A DNA stretch of 64,000 nucleotides, taken from Colwellia sp. 20A7. Lineage in GTDB: Bacteria; Pseudomonadota; Gammaproteobacteria; Enterobacterales; Alteromonadaceae. A program made the position numbers and the translations under genes. The stretch lies in assembly GCF_009832865.1 (NCBI RefSeq), contig NZ_CP047130.1, forward strand, positions 1,240,001 through 1,304,000, read 5' to 3'. Below the pieces are notes generated by a model. The model ran no database searches and was not told the DNA's origin. It worked only from the letters and a program-made list of their open reading frames with translations. Shown here piece after piece: positions 18,947 through 28,510 of this stretch; within the stretch, counting starts at the first letter, position 1, and each line of letters starts with the position of its first letter.

Positions 18947-20392
18947 ATGGCTAATAATTTATATAGCGAATTAGATGATCAACAAGAGATTGGTCAAATT
19001 GATAATGTTTTATTGATGCAAAAAAAAGCCTTTATTAATGATCCTTATCTATCTGCACAAGCACGTATAGATGATTTAGTTAAATTAAAATCAGCTATTC
19101 TTAGCTCTCAAGAGGCTTTACTTAAAGCACTGTCAGAAGATTTTGGCTGCCGTAGTGTTGACGATAGTAAGATGGCTGATTTAATGCCTACAATTATGGG
19201 TATTAATTACTCGATTAAACATATTAAAACATGGATGAAGCCATCAAAACGTCATGTCGCTTTACTTTTTCAACCAGCGAAAGCTTTTGTAATGTATCAG
19301 CCGTTAGGCGTTGTTGGCATTATTACACCGTGGAATTATCCGTTATTTTTATCGCTTGGCCCTTTAACAACAGCACTTGCTGCTGGGAATAGAGCGATGA
19401 TTAAAATGTCTGAATTTACGCCCGCGACAAATGATGTAGTAAAAGAAATGCTGTTGAGTATATTCTCAAACGATAAAGTGGCTGTAATTAATGGTGGTCC
19501 TGATGTTGCTTCTCACTTTTCTGCACAACCTTTTGATCATTTGATTTTTACTGGGTCAACCCGTGTTGGCAAAATAGTCATGGCAGCAGCAGCTAAAAAT
19601 TTAACACCTGTTACTTTAGAGTTAGGCGGTAAATCACCAACAATTATTGATGATGAAATTGAGATTAACGATGCTGTATGCCGTTTTATTTTAGGTAAAA
19701 CGCTTAACGCGGGGCAAACGTGTGTCGCACCAGATTATATTCTTTGTCCGAAGGGACGCGTTGATGAGCTAAAAAATTCAATAAGCAAACAATTTAATAA
19801 AATGTACCCTAGTGTGGCTAATAATAAAGATTATGGTGCAATAATTAATGACATGCAGTTACAACGATTGAACCATTGGCTAGAGGATGCTCAAGCTAAA
19901 GGTGCTATTTTAACGCCATTAGGTAACGATAATCAGCAAGATTGCTTGTCAGCAGGAAAGATTCCATTAACGCTAGTTAATAATGTTAATGACGATATGC
20001 TGTTAATGCAGGAAGAAATTTTTGGCCCTATTTTACCCATAGTTAGTTATAAGGATATAGATGAAGTGATTGCTTATGTAAATGCTAGGCCTCGTCCACT
20101 GGCTTTATATTTATGTAGTTATAATGCAGATATTCAACAGGCTGTACTTGAAAGGACACATGCGGGAGGCGTTTGTTTAAATGACGCAGCAATGCATGTT
20201 GCTCAAGACGATATGCCGTTTGGTGGTATAGGTCCATCAGGTATGGGACATTATCATGGTCATGAAGGTTTTTTAACTTTTTCCAAAGCAAAATCAGTCT
20301 TTAAAAAAGGTAAGATAAATACGGCATCTACAGCATTTCCTCCTTATAATAAATTAATTCATAAGCTCATTTATAAGCTATTCTTAAAATAA
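18947..20392 (+). CDS. coniferyl-aldehyde-dehydrogenase-like ALDH
   Basis: NAD(P)-dependent aldehyde dehydrogenase of 481 residues. The general base is E225 in VTLELGGKSP and the nucleophile C259 in NAGQTCVAPDY; PWNYPLFLSLGPL and FTGSTRVGK mark the cofactor fold. The closest named subgroup I recognise is coniferyl aldehyde dehydrogenase (short class 3-like ALDH with a C-terminal membrane-leaning tail, here KLIHKLIYKLFLK). The real substrate could be any medium-chain or aromatic aldehyde. A GAGGT ribosome site precedes the ATG. It is a single gene in its own promoter context. Confidence 0.85.
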   Translation: MANNLYSELDDQQEIGQIDNVLLMQKKAFINDPYLSAQARIDDLVKLKSAILSSQEALLKALSEDFGCRSVDDSKMADLMPTIMGINYSIKHIKTWMKPSKRHVALLFQPAKAFVMYQPLGVVGIITPWNYPLFLSLGPLTTALAAGNRAMIKMSEFTPATNDVVKEMLLSIFSNDKVAVINGGPDVASHFSAQPFDHLIFTGSTRVGKIVMAAAAKNLTPVTLELGGKSPTIIDDEIEINDAVCRFILGKTLNAGQTCVAPDYILCPKGRVDELKNSISKQFNKMYPSVANNKDYGAIINDMQLQRLNHWLEDAQAKGAILTPLGNDNQQDCLSAGKIPLTLVNNVNDDMLLMQEEIFGPILPIVSYKDIDEVIAYVNARPRPLALYLCSYNADIQQAVLERTHAGGVCLNDAAMHVAQDDMPFGGIGPSGMGHYHGHEGFLTFSKAKSVFKKGKINTASTAFPPYNKLIHKLIYKLFLK

Positions 20393-20465
20393 TGTTCTCC
20401 ATTTATCAAAGGTAGGTGCTTACGGCTCTGTTCGTTATTTTATAATGAATGATCAGTTTCACCCC

Positions 20466-20498
20466 TGTAATAAAAATGTCATATAAGTGTCATATAAT
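20466..20498 (+). promoter_or_regulatory. PhoB box upstream of the PhoU-like/pit pair
   Basis: TGTCATATAAG (20477) and TGTCATATAAT (20488) are a near-perfect 11-bp direct repeat, preceded in register by TGTAATAAAAA (20466). This matches the PhoB box. It lies 183 bp before the ATG at 20682, so a leader of some length is expected; the rest of the 290-bp gap shows no gene. Confidence 0.7.
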
Positions 20499-20681
20499 CT
20501 TCGTAGCTAAAATAAATTAAGCGTATATAGGTCGATTTCACTGTATTATGTCAACTTGATTAAGTTATTCTCCACTCAAATTTAATCAAATTGGTATTGT
20601 AGGAAAGTTTAACTTAGTTAAATAAATACGGTATGATCAACATTAATTGATTTACAACGAAAATAATAACTGGAAAATATC

Positions 20682-21362
20682 ATGGCCAGCAATTCAATAT
20701 TGGGTGTTTTTGCAAAGTCCCCAATTAAACCATTAGTAAAACATATAAAATTGGTTGTTAAATGTAGCAATCAACTTATTCCATTTTTTAACGCTTGTAG
20801 CGAGCAAAACTGGAGTGAAGCAGCTAAGGTTCGTCGCAAGTTATCGAAATTAGAGCAAGATGCGGACGTATTGAAACGACAATTACGTTTAGAGCTGCCG
20901 GGTGGTTTATTTATGCCGGTAGACCGAGCTGATTTGCTTGAGCTACTTAGTCAGCAAGATAAAATAGCGAATAAAGCTAAAGATATTTCGGGGCGCATTC
21001 TAGGTAGAAAGTTAGAAATTCCTGAAAGTTTACACATACAATTTGATGCCTATTTAGCACGCTGTATTGAAGCGACTGAAAAAGCAGCCGAAGCGATTAG
21101 TGAATTAGATGATTTATTAGAAACTGGCTTTCGTGGACGCGAAGTAGAGCTAGTTGAAAAAATGATAAATCAATTAGATGAGATTGAGAAAGATACTGAC
21201 AACATGCAAATCGTGTTGCGTAAAGATTTACTTGCTTTAGAAAGTGAGTTAAATCCCGTTGATGTAATATTTTTATATCAAATTTTTGATTGGGTTGGTG
21301 ATTTAGCTGATCTTGCTGAGCGTGTAGGTGCACGTTTAGAAATTCTTTTAGCTAGAAAATAG
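20682..21362 (+). CDS. PhoU-like DUF47 (TIGR00153) phosphate transport regulator
   Basis: All-helical cytoplasmic protein of 226 residues in the DUF47 family, distant relatives of PhoU that accompany Pit transporters and modulate their activity. The helix-rich, charged sequence has no membrane segment (motifs RRKLSKLEQDADVLKRQL and QLDEIEKDTDNMQ). It lies 10 bp upstream of pit and is surely cotranscribed. The candidate PhoB box upstream suggests induction, or repression, by phosphate limitation. Confidence 0.9.
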   Translation: MASNSILGVFAKSPIKPLVKHIKLVVKCSNQLIPFFNACSEQNWSEAAKVRRKLSKLEQDADVLKRQLRLELPGGLFMPVDRADLLELLSQQDKIANKAKDISGRILGRKLEIPESLHIQFDAYLARCIEATEKAAEAISELDDLLETGFRGREVELVEKMINQLDEIEKDTDNMQIVLRKDLLALESELNPVDVIFLYQIFDWVGDLADLAERVGARLEILLARK

Positions 21363-21372
21363 GGTTTAACCG

Positions 21373-22638
21373 ATGGAAATTATACAAAATTCAGGCTCTA
21401 TTTTAGTCATGATCGCCGCTATTGTTGGTTTGTTTATGGCGTGGGGCATTGGTGCTAACGACGTAGCAAACGCAATGGGCACTTCAGTTGGCTCTAAAGC
21501 GTTAACTATTAAGCAAGCAATTATAATCGCTATGGTATTTGAATTTGCCGGTGCTTATTTAGCGGGTGGCGAAGTTACTTCAACGATTCGTAAAGGGATT
21601 ATTGATGCTAGCTTTTTTATAGATTCACCTGAATTACTCGTCTTTGGGATGATTTCAGCGCTATTTGCTGCGGCAACGTGGTTACTTATTGCGTCTGCAT
21701 TAGGTTGGCCTGTATCTACAACACATTCTATTGTTGGTGCTATTGTAGGTTTTGCGGCAATGGGCGTGAGTGTTGATGCTGTTACTTGGTCTAAAGTGCT
21801 TGGTATTGTTGGAAGTTGGGTAATAACACCATTAATCTCCGGTGTTATCGCGTTTATTATCTTTAATAGTGCACAAAAACTTATTTTTGATACGGATAAA
21901 CCTTTAGTGCAAGCTAAGCGTTGGGTACCAATGTACATGTTTTTTGCCGGTTTTGTTCTTGCGCTTGTTACGATTACAAAAGGGTTAAAACACTTAGATT
22001 TACATATAGATACAACTGATGCGTTTATTTATGCCGCTATTACCTCAGTTATTGTCGCTTTAATCGGTAAATATTTTATTAGCCGAATCAAGTTTGATGA
22101 ATCTGCAGAGCTTAAAACACATTATGCTAATGTTGAAAAAGTGTTTGCTGTGTTAATGATTGTAACCGCTTGTTGTATGGCCTTTGCTCATGGTTCAAAC
22201 GATGTTGCTAACGCTATTGGTCCATTAGCTGCAGTAGTTAGTATTGTTGATAATGGTGGTGAAATTGCAGCTAAATCAGCAATAGCTTGGTGGATATTAC
22301 CATTAGGTGGTTTTGGTATTGTTGCGGGTCTAGCTATCTTTGGTCATAAAGTTATTGCAACAATTGGTCAAGGTATTACGCATTTAACACCAAGTCGTGG
22401 TTTTGCAGCTGAATTAGCCGCAGCGTGTACCGTTGTTATCGCCTCAGGAGCAGGCTTACCTATTTCGACTACTCAAACCTTGGTAGGTGCGGTATTAGGT
22501 GTAGGGATGGCGCGTGGTATTGCAGCAATTAACTTAGGTGTAGTACGTAACATTGTTATTTCTTGGGTAATCACTTTACCAGTAGGCGCAGCATTATCAA
22601 TTATGTTCTTCTGGATGATGAAAGCGATATTTGCTTAA
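21373..22638 (+). CDS. pit: Pit family inorganic phosphate transporter
   Basis: Inner-membrane symporter of the PiT family importing metal-phosphate with H+ or Na+. The 421 residues hold about ten membrane segments and the duplicated signature GANDVANAMGTSVGS (about 27-41) and GSNDVANAIGPLAA in the second half, with PVSTTHSIVGAIVG and PISTTQTLVGAVLG. Second gene of the PhoU-like/pit operon; a bidirectional terminator follows. Confidence 0.95.
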   Translation: MEIIQNSGSILVMIAAIVGLFMAWGIGANDVANAMGTSVGSKALTIKQAIIIAMVFEFAGAYLAGGEVTSTIRKGIIDASFFIDSPELLVFGMISALFAAATWLLIASALGWPVSTTHSIVGAIVGFAAMGVSVDAVTWSKVLGIVGSWVITPLISGVIAFIIFNSAQKLIFDTDKPLVQAKRWVPMYMFFAGFVLALVTITKGLKHLDLHIDTTDAFIYAAITSVIVALIGKYFISRIKFDESAELKTHYANVEKVFAVLMIVTACCMAFAHGSNDVANAIGPLAAVVSIVDNGGEIAAKSAIAWWILPLGGFGIVAGLAIFGHKVIATIGQGITHLTPSRGFAAELAAACTVVIASGAGLPISTTQTLVGAVLGVGMARGIAAINLGVVRNIVISWVITLPVGAALSIMFFWMMKAIFA

Positions 22639-22674
22639 TATCTTGATGTAATCGATATCTAAATGATAAAAATT

Positions 22675-22705
22675 AAAAAGCCGCAATATTAATGCGGCTT
22701 TTTGC
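22675..22705. terminator. bidirectional terminator between pit and ppiC
   Basis: AAAAAGCCGCA pairs perfectly with TGCGGCTTTTT around a 7-base loop, with a T-run on either strand. It serves the convergent pit and ppiC genes. Confidence 0.9.
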
Positions 22706-22772
22706 TTTTCTGTCGTAGGTGATTAGCTATTACCCAATATACTACCAAGCGGATAAAAATCAGGTTAACGTT

Positions 22773-23054
22773 TTACTCGCTACGTTCAGTAACCTCAAGT
22801 AAATGATAACCAAATTGAGTTTTCACTGGACCTTGTACTTCATTAAGTGGAGCAGAAAATACTACTTTATCAAACTCAGGAACCATTTGGCCTGGGCCAA
22901 AAGTACCTAAACTACCACCTTGTGCTTTAGATGGACAATTAGAGTGCTCTTGAGCCACTTCTGCAAAGTCTTTTCCATTTTCAATGTCAGCTTTTAATGC
23001 TAAACATTGTTCTTCAGTATCAACCAATAAATGACGTGCTGCTGCTTGAGACAT
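22773..23054 (-). CDS. ppiC: parvulin-type peptidylprolyl isomerase
   Basis: Cytoplasmic single-domain rotamase of 93 residues, the same size as E. coli PpiC. Parvulin motifs: ARHLLV (first strand), GGSLGTFGPGQMVPEFDKVVF (given by its core GGSLGTFGPG and VPEF) and TQFGYHLLEV at the end. No signal peptide. Transcribed alone, with the AGGAAAAAAT ribosome site just before its start. Confidence 0.93.
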   Translation of the reverse strand: MSQAAARHLLVDTEEQCLALKADIENGKDFAEVAQEHSNCPSKAQGGSLGTFGPGQMVPEFDKVVFSAPLNEVQGPVKTQFGYHLLEVTERSE

Positions 23055-23318
23055 ATTTTTTCCTATTCATAACTGTAGTGAGAATTAATTTGAGTAACAA
23101 TAACGTATCTAGTAATAGATTTAAAGGTAGCTAATCAATTTATTCTTTTGCCTAACTAGCTCTACTAATACCATTGTTATTATATTTGTGATCTTACTGT
23201 ATATAATAAAAGTAAACCAAGGTAGGAGTTGGGTTGAGTAGGAATGTGTTGGTGATTGAGCATAATGTCGCAATGGTATACTTTAATCAGCACAAAAGAG
23301 TAATCGTTTAATTAAATT
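23055..23318. other. divergent intergenic region ppiC/oxyR
   Basis: AT-rich promoter region for ppiC and oxyR. No small gene with a ribosome site was found. The end of this gap carries the inverted repeat described next. Confidence 0.4.
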
Positions 23319-23355
23319 GCTATAGTATTGATTAAGGTTAAATCAATACTATAGC
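23319..23355 (+). promoter_or_regulatory. perfect 15-bp inverted repeat directly before the oxyR start
   Basis: Arms GCTATAGTATTGATT (23319-23333) and AATCAATACTATAGC (23341-23355) with a 7-base spacer; the second arm ends 5 bp before the ATG and no Shine-Dalgarno sequence is visible between. It may be an autoregulatory operator or an mRNA hairpin covering the translation start. ATAG and CTAT tetranucleotides occur in it, but not at the spacing of the classic OxyR site. Confidence 0.6.
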
Positions 23356-23360
23356 TGTCT

Positions 23361-24278
23361 ATGGATAATAATATTTTCAATAACAAGTTACCTAATCTTA
23401 AACATTTAAACTACTTATTAGCACTTGATAAGCACAAGCATTTTAATAAAGCTGCACAAGCTTCTTTTGTGAGCCAATCAACATTAAGTAGTGCAATCTT
23501 AAAATTAGAAGAGCAGCTTTCTTGTCAGCTATTAGAGCGTGATCATAAGAGTTTTGTTTTCACTAGTCATGGTAAACAAGTCGTTTTACTGGCAAAGCAG
23601 TTGTTATTAAGTGCGAATGAATTCGTAACCTTTGCTAAACAACAAGAAAGCCAAAATGAAGGGAGTGTGCGAATAGGCTGTATTCCAACTATTGCTCCTT
23701 TCTTATTGACTGATTTAGTCTTGCTATGTCAAAGGAAGTTACCAAAACTTAAGCTTTATTTGTGTGAAGACACGACTGAAAACTTAATGATGCAATTAGA
23801 GCAAGGAGAGATTGATTGTGCAATATTAGCCTTTCCTATCACCAAACATAATTTTTCAATGCAAATATTGGGTAGAGATAAATTCTATATAGCCGGCGAA
23901 GAAAATCTTGTGAACAATATTTTAAATTCACGTAATTATGATAGTTTACCAAAAAGCAGTATATTCCTTCTCAAAGAAGAGCACTGTTTAACTGAGCATA
24001 CAGTATCAGCTTGCCAACTAGCGGATAATACTCGTATTAATAATTTTTCTGCCTCAAGCATTGCAACACTGGTTCAGATGACGGTTTTTCACCACGGTAT
24101 TACATTTCTTCCTCAAATGGCGGTAGAAAAGGGCGTTGGGAAGTTTGAAGGTTTAACGATTAAACCAATACAAGATGATGTTTATCGAGATATAGGCATG
24201 ATTTGGCGAAAAGCAAGTATGCGAGAACAGTCTTTTTTGGCTTTGGGGAAGTTAATATCTGACTTACTGAATAAATGA
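23361..24278 (+). CDS. oxyR: LysR-type regulator, OxyR-like hydrogen peroxide sensor
   Basis: LysR-family activator of 305 residues: N-terminal helix-turn-helix (about 25-75, HFNKAAQASFVSQSTLSSAI) and a two-lobe sensor domain. The segment EEHCLTEHTVSAC places C209 and C218 nine residues apart, as C199 and C208 are in E. coli OxyR, which form the peroxide-sensing disulfide. The protein has about 12 extra residues before the usual MNLRDLEYL-like start. No catalase or ahpC neighbour is present. An inverted repeat overlaps the expected leader. A hairpin (24277-24300) follows the stop. Confidence 0.88.
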   Translation: MDNNIFNNKLPNLKHLNYLLALDKHKHFNKAAQASFVSQSTLSSAILKLEEQLSCQLLERDHKSFVFTSHGKQVVLLAKQLLLSANEFVTFAKQQESQNEGSVRIGCIPTIAPFLLTDLVLLCQRKLPKLKLYLCEDTTENLMMQLEQGEIDCAILAFPITKHNFSMQILGRDKFYIAGEENLVNNILNSRNYDSLPKSSIFLLKEEHCLTEHTVSACQLADNTRINNFSASSIATLVQMTVFHHGITFLPQMAVEKGVGKFEGLTIKPIQDDVYRDIGMIWRKASMREQSFLALGKLISDLLNK

Positions 24279-24432
24279 GTATTAAAGTGACGTAATACTC
24301 ATTACTGAGCTCGACTTCAATAACAATAGATTAGTTATTGGTAGAAAAGTAAGTCAGAGGTTGGTTTTTAGCTAAACTATTTTAACTAAATTATTTTAAG
24401 TAAACGATTATAAGTAGTCTGTTTTAAGTCAA

Positions 24433-24708
24433 CTATTTGAAAGATGAAATAAATTGTTGCAGCTTTTCATTAAAAATCATAGTCATTTCAAAGAACTCAT
24501 TGTTCTTATATTTACTATTATTTGATGATAAAGCTATACTTTCATCAATAGTTTGAGTCGATAATGAGGGTTTTAGTGCCATTAGCTCTGATGTTGATGA
24601 TGATTGAATATAAAGCGTGTTGGCCTGTATTAAATTGCTTTTGGCAAATGTAGACCATGAAATTATAGTGATCGAAACAATCAATAATAGTGAAAATAAT
24701 GTTTTCAT
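24433..24708 (-). CDS. small exported protein, function unknown
   Basis: A 91-residue protein with a strong signal peptide (about 1-22, MKTLFSLLLIV... to STFA) and a Ser/Asn/Thr-rich mature part ending in a helical KLQQFISSF segment. No known domain is recognisable. An AGGAGAAC ribosome site precedes the ATG and supports a real gene. It stands alone between oxyR and the malate synthase gene. Confidence 0.6.
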   Translation of the reverse strand: MKTLFSLLLIVSITIISWSTFAKSNLIQANTLYIQSSSTSELMALKPSLSTQTIDESIALSSNNSKYKNNEFFEMTMIFNEKLQQFISSFK

Positions 24709-24890
24709 ATAGTTCTCCTGCCAATTTAGAAATTTAAAGATACATTATAACTATATTTTTTTACAAAGGTAAATACTATATTAATAAGGTATGCAGAATA
24801 TTTACTAGGATAAAGCGTTTTAATCCATATGATAAGCATATTTATGGAATTTAGTTTTACTAATTAGCGTCATATTGTAGACGTTTACAA

Positions 24891-24915
24891 TAGCCAGAGC
24901 TTCAATCTCTGGCTA
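24891..24915 (-). terminator. hairpin downstream of malate synthase G
   Basis: TAGCCAGAG and CTCTGGCTA form a perfect 9-bp stem with a 7-base loop, 32 bp after the glcB stop on the minus strand. No T-run follows, so it may terminate weakly or stabilise the transcript. Confidence 0.5.
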
Positions 24916-24946
24916 TTATTACTTAACGCATTAACGCATTAACAAA

Positions 24947-27124
24947 TTAACTACTTGTACTAGCCTTTTTATCTAACCTAAATTGATGCAATAATGGCTC
25001 TGTATACCCGCTTGGTTGTTCAGCACCTTGAAAAACGAGTGCCGAAGCTGCTTTAAAAGCGATATTATTCGTAAAGTCGGCACTCATTGACTGGTAACTT
25101 GGATCTCCAGCATTTTGGCCATCAACAATCTTCGCCATTTTTTCTAAGCTTGCTTGTACTTGTTCTGGCGTGCAAATTTTATGGTAAAGCCAATTTGCGA
25201 TATGTTGACTAGAAATACGTAACGTTGCTCTATCTTCCATTAAACCAACATTATTAATATCTGGTACTTTAGAGCAACCAATACCTTGGTCTATCCAACG
25301 AACTACATAACCTAATATGCCTTGGGCATTATTATCTAGCTCTTCAGTAATCTCATCTATGCTCCAGTTAGTATCTTGCGCCAATGGGATAGTTAAAATA
25401 TCATCTAAATTAGCACTTTCACGTTGCATTAAATCTTTTTGAAGAGAGAATACATCAATACGGTGATAATGCAGGGCATGCAATGTAGCTGCTGTCGGTG
25501 AAGGAACCCAAGCAGTATTTGCGCCGGCTTCAACATGATTTATTTTGGTTGCTACCATATTCGCCATTTGATCAGGTATTGGCCACATGCCTTTACCTAT
25601 TTGAGCTTTTTGACTAAAACCACAGGCTAAACCAACATCTACATTGTTATTCTCATAAGCGCCTATCCAAGGTGTCAATTTAATATCAGCTTTACGTGCC
25701 ATAGGTCCTGCGGCCATAGACGTGTGAATTTCGTCACCAGTTCTATCTAAAAATCCAGTGTTGATAAATACCACTCGCTCTTTAGCTGCATGGATACAGT
25801 TTTTTAAATTGACACTGGTGCGTCTTTCTTCATCCATAATGCCCATCTTTATGGTGTTAGGCGGTAATAATAGGGCGCTTTCTACACGAGAAAAGAGTGT
25901 GTTGGCAAATTGCACTTCATCAGGGCCATGCATTTTAGGCTTAACTATGTAAATAGAGCCTTCATTACTATTACTTAATGAGCCATTACCTTTTATGTCA
26001 TGTAAGGCTATTAATGACGTGATCATGGCATCTAAAATGCCTTCAGGTATTTCGTTACCTTGTTCATCAATAATTGCGTTATTTGTCATTAAATGACCAA
26101 CATTACGCACAAACATTAAACTGCGACCTTTAAGTGATATAGTTTCACCCGATAGTGACTGGTATTGTCTATCGCTGTTCATTTTACGTGTAAATGATTG
26201 ACCAGCTTTAGAAATATTCTCAGTTAAATTGCCTTTCATTAAGCCAAGCCAATTCCGATAAGCAATCACTTTATCTTCACCGTCTACAGCGGCAACAGAG
26301 TCTTCACAATCCATAATAGTTGTTAAGGCTGACTCAATTATCACATCGCTTAAAGTTGATGGATCTGCTTTACCTATTTCACTTGTGGCATCAAAAACCA
26401 ATTCAAGGTGTAAGTTGTTATGCTTAAATACTAAGGTATTTGGCTTGCTGATACTGCCAGTAAAACCAATGAATGATTCATTATTTTGCAATGAGCTTTG
26501 TTTGCCATTACTTAAGCTCACCATGAGTTGCTGTTCATTTAAATGATAAGCAACAACATCTTTATGGTTTGCATCAATTAGCGGTATTGCTTGATCTAGG
26601 AAATCTTTAGCGTAGCTAATTACTTTTGCACCACGAACAGGGTTGTATGCACCAGCTTTTTCTGCACCATTGTCATTGCTGATAACATCCGTACCATATA
26701 AAGCGTCATATAAACTGCCCCAACGCGCATTTACAGCGTTCAGAGCGAAACGAGCATTCATTATTGGTACAACAAGTTGCGGCCCTGCAATAGTCGCAAG
26801 TTCTGCATCAACATTTTCTGTAGTGATAGAAAAGTCTTCAACAACCGGTGCTAAGTAACCGATATCCGTTAAAAATTGTTTATAATTAGCAAAGTTAAAC
26901 TTCTCACCAAAGTTATCTTGATGCCAATTATCAAGTTGTTCTTGTAATTCTTCGCGTTTAATCAGTAATTTTTTATTGTCACCAGACAAATCATTAATAA
27001 TTTGAGCAAAATCTTGCCAAAATTGTGATGAAGATATTCCTGTATCTGGTAGAGCTTCGTGTTCAATAAAATCAAATAATTCTTGGTTTATTGTTAAGCC
27101 TGATAATTTTACGTTTTGAGTCAT
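24947..27124 (-). CDS. glcB: malate synthase G
   Basis: Condenses glyoxylate and acetyl-CoA to malate in the glyoxylate shunt. At 725 residues it has the length of the G isoform (E. coli GlcB 723), not the roughly 530 of AceB. Family motifs include [24 protein letters not shown] [20 protein letters not shown] and [15 protein letters not shown] [11 protein letters not shown]. The other shunt gene, aceA, is 2.7 kb away on the opposite strand rather than in an aceBA operon. GAGG lies 7 bp before the ATG. Confidence 0.96.
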   Translation of the reverse strand: MTQNVKLSGLTINQELFDFIEHEALPDTGISSSQFWQDFAQIINDLSGDNKKLLIKREELQEQLDNWHQDNFGEKFNFANYKQFLTDIGYLAPVVEDFSITTENVDAELATIAGPQLVVPIMNARFALNAVNARWGSLYDALYGTDVISNDNGAEKAGAYNPVRGAKVISYAKDFLDQAIPLIDANHKDVVAYHLNEQQLMVSLSNGKQSSLQNNESFIGFTGSISKPNTLVFKHNNLHLELVFDATSEIGKADPSTLSDVIIESALTTIMDCEDSVAAVDGEDKVIAYRNWLGLMKGNLTENISKAGQSFTRKMNSDRQYQSLSGETISLKGRSLMFVRNVGHLMTNNAIIDEQGNEIPEGILDAMITSLIALHDIKGNGSLSNSNEGSIYIVKPKMHGPDEVQFANTLFSRVESALLLPPNTIKMGIMDEERRTSVNLKNCIHAAKERVVFINTGFLDRTGDEIHTSMAAGPMARKADIKLTPWIGAYENNNVDVGLACGFSQKAQIGKGMWPIPDQMANMVATKINHVEAGANTAWVPSPTAATLHALHYHRIDVFSLQKDLMQRESANLDDILTIPLAQDTNWSIDEITEELDNNAQGILGYVVRWIDQGIGCSKVPDINNVGLMEDRATLRISSQHIANWLYHKICTPEQVQASLEKMAKIVDGQNAGDPSYQSMSADFTNNIAFKAASALVFQGAEQPSGYTEPLLHQFRLDKKASTSS

Positions 27125-27311
27125 GTTTTCCTCGCTTACTCTGGTGACATTTCATCTGTTTAGGTAGAAGTTAGATAACACTTCAGTTTAATAACTCTAT
27201 CCTATTGCTAATAGCATGGACTAGCAATGACAGTGTTATTATAACTATTATTCATTTTGTGAATGTATTTCCATATGTTTTTTAAATTTAGTTATAGTGA
27301 ATTTCTTACGC

Positions 27312-28040
27312 TTAAAAAAGTGGTAACAATAAAGGAACCATTATCGGTATTATTAATGCGGTTAATAACGCTGATATTATTAACGCCACTGAGCTATATG
27401 CTCCTTGATTAAGGTTGTTCTTTGATAAAATAATGCTACCAATAACATGACTACCCGTTCCAATAGCGAGTCCAATAGCAATATCGCTGCGTATATTAAT
27501 AAACTTAAGCCAAATTGGGCCTAAAATAGCACCAGAAAATCCTGCAATCATAATGGCAAAAGCGGTTATTGAACTATCACCTTGCAACCGCTCTGTTAAG
27601 GTTATACCTATAGGAGTAGTCACTGATTTCAATGATAAAGCAATAGCGATTTCAGTTTGATGAATTAATAACATGGTTAACGAAAAGCTAATAATCATCA
27701 CAATACATATACCTAACGCGAGTATTGCAATGAGCTCTTTCCAATAGCGTTTTATATGCTGAAGCTGCTGATAAAGAGGGAAGCCTAAAGCAACAGTAGC
27801 CGGCTCTAATAAGGCGTTTAATACTTGTGTTGATTCGCGATAACTTGGGTAATCAATATTATTTAATAGTAAGTAGGGTATGATGAAAACAGTAGAGAAT
27901 AGCATTGGGTTTAACCAAATCAACTGCCATTTTTGCTGAGCCCAAGAAACACTTTGATATAGTGCTAAAGTCATTAAGGTGAGCATTAACGAATCGACTA
28001 GATTTATGTTTTCAAATAACATATCAATAATCCTTTGCAT
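27312..28040 (-). CDS. LrgB/CidB family membrane protein
   Basis: Inner-membrane protein of 242 residues with about six or seven hydrophobic segments and the LrgB hallmark region SLKSVTTPIGITLTERLQG and GTGSHVIGS. LrgB-type proteins work with LrgA; in other bacteria the pair is linked to murein hydrolase control, pyruvate uptake or, in plants, glycolate export. Its start lies inside the end of lrgA (17-bp overlap), so the two are coupled. Placed next to glyoxylate-shunt genes, a role in C2/C3 acid transport is attractive but unproven. Confidence 0.85.
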   Translation of the reverse strand: MQRIIDMLFENINLVDSLMLTLMTLALYQSVSWAQQKWQLIWLNPMLFSTVFIIPYLLLNNIDYPSYRESTQVLNALLEPATVALGFPLYQQLQHIKRYWKELIAILALGICIVMIISFSLTMLLIHQTEIAIALSLKSVTTPIGITLTERLQGDSSITAFAIMIAGFSGAILGPIWLKFINIRSDIAIGLAIGTGSHVIGSIILSKNNLNQGAYSSVALIISALLTALIIPIMVPLLLPLF

Positions 28041-28398
28041 CTACAGCTGGTTTTGATTTTTTTGTTAAATATTTTTCAGCTAAAATGCCAACAAAGGTTA
28101 TTAATATAAAGGTGGTGACAAGAATAATTGCGACTATCGAATAACCATGTCGTTGAAATAATTCAAAATGATTAATTACTCCTACAGCTGCAGGAATAAA
28201 GCAAATCCCCATATGCTTTATTCCCCATTGGTTTGCTTGTTGAACTTTATCAGGATTAAACCAACCTAACTGTAATAATAAGCAATACATTATCATGCCG
28301 TATAAACTTGCTGGTAAACCGCCGATAACACTGTAAAGCATTCTGCCAGATATTAAGCAAATGCTAATAGCTATTATGGTATAAATAATATTTTTCAT
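28024..28398 (-). CDS. LrgA/CidA family membrane protein
   Basis: A 124-residue four-helix, holin-like protein of the LrgA family (motifs GGLPASLYGMIMYCLLLQLG and FIPAAVGVINH). It is the first gene of an lrgA-lrgB pair; the LysR-type gene just upstream on the same strand is the obvious candidate regulator. Function: export or import of small metabolites or control of cell lysis, depending on the species. Confidence 0.85.
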   Translation of the reverse strand: MKNIIYTIIAISICLISGRMLYSVIGGLPASLYGMIMYCLLLQLGWFNPDKVQQANQWGIKHMGICFIPAAVGVINHFELFQRHGYSIVAIILVTTFILITFVGILAEKYLTKKSKPAVDAKDY

Positions 28399-28510
28399 TC
28401 TAACTCAATTAACTAGAAAGTTTTTATAGGTTTATTTCAACATTATTAAATTTATTGTTAACTCAGAGCTGGTTACCTCAGTAAGCTTTGAGTTAACAAA
28501 TAGATTTACT

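Noticed and set aside
23319..23355. Canonical OxyR binding site
   Set aside because: ATAG and CTAT are present but the spacing does not match the four-tetranucleotide OxyR consensus.
24921..24948. Short TTAACGCA-type tandem repeats near the end of glcB
   Set aside because: Only two to three imperfect units overlapping the gene end; too short to be more than chance.
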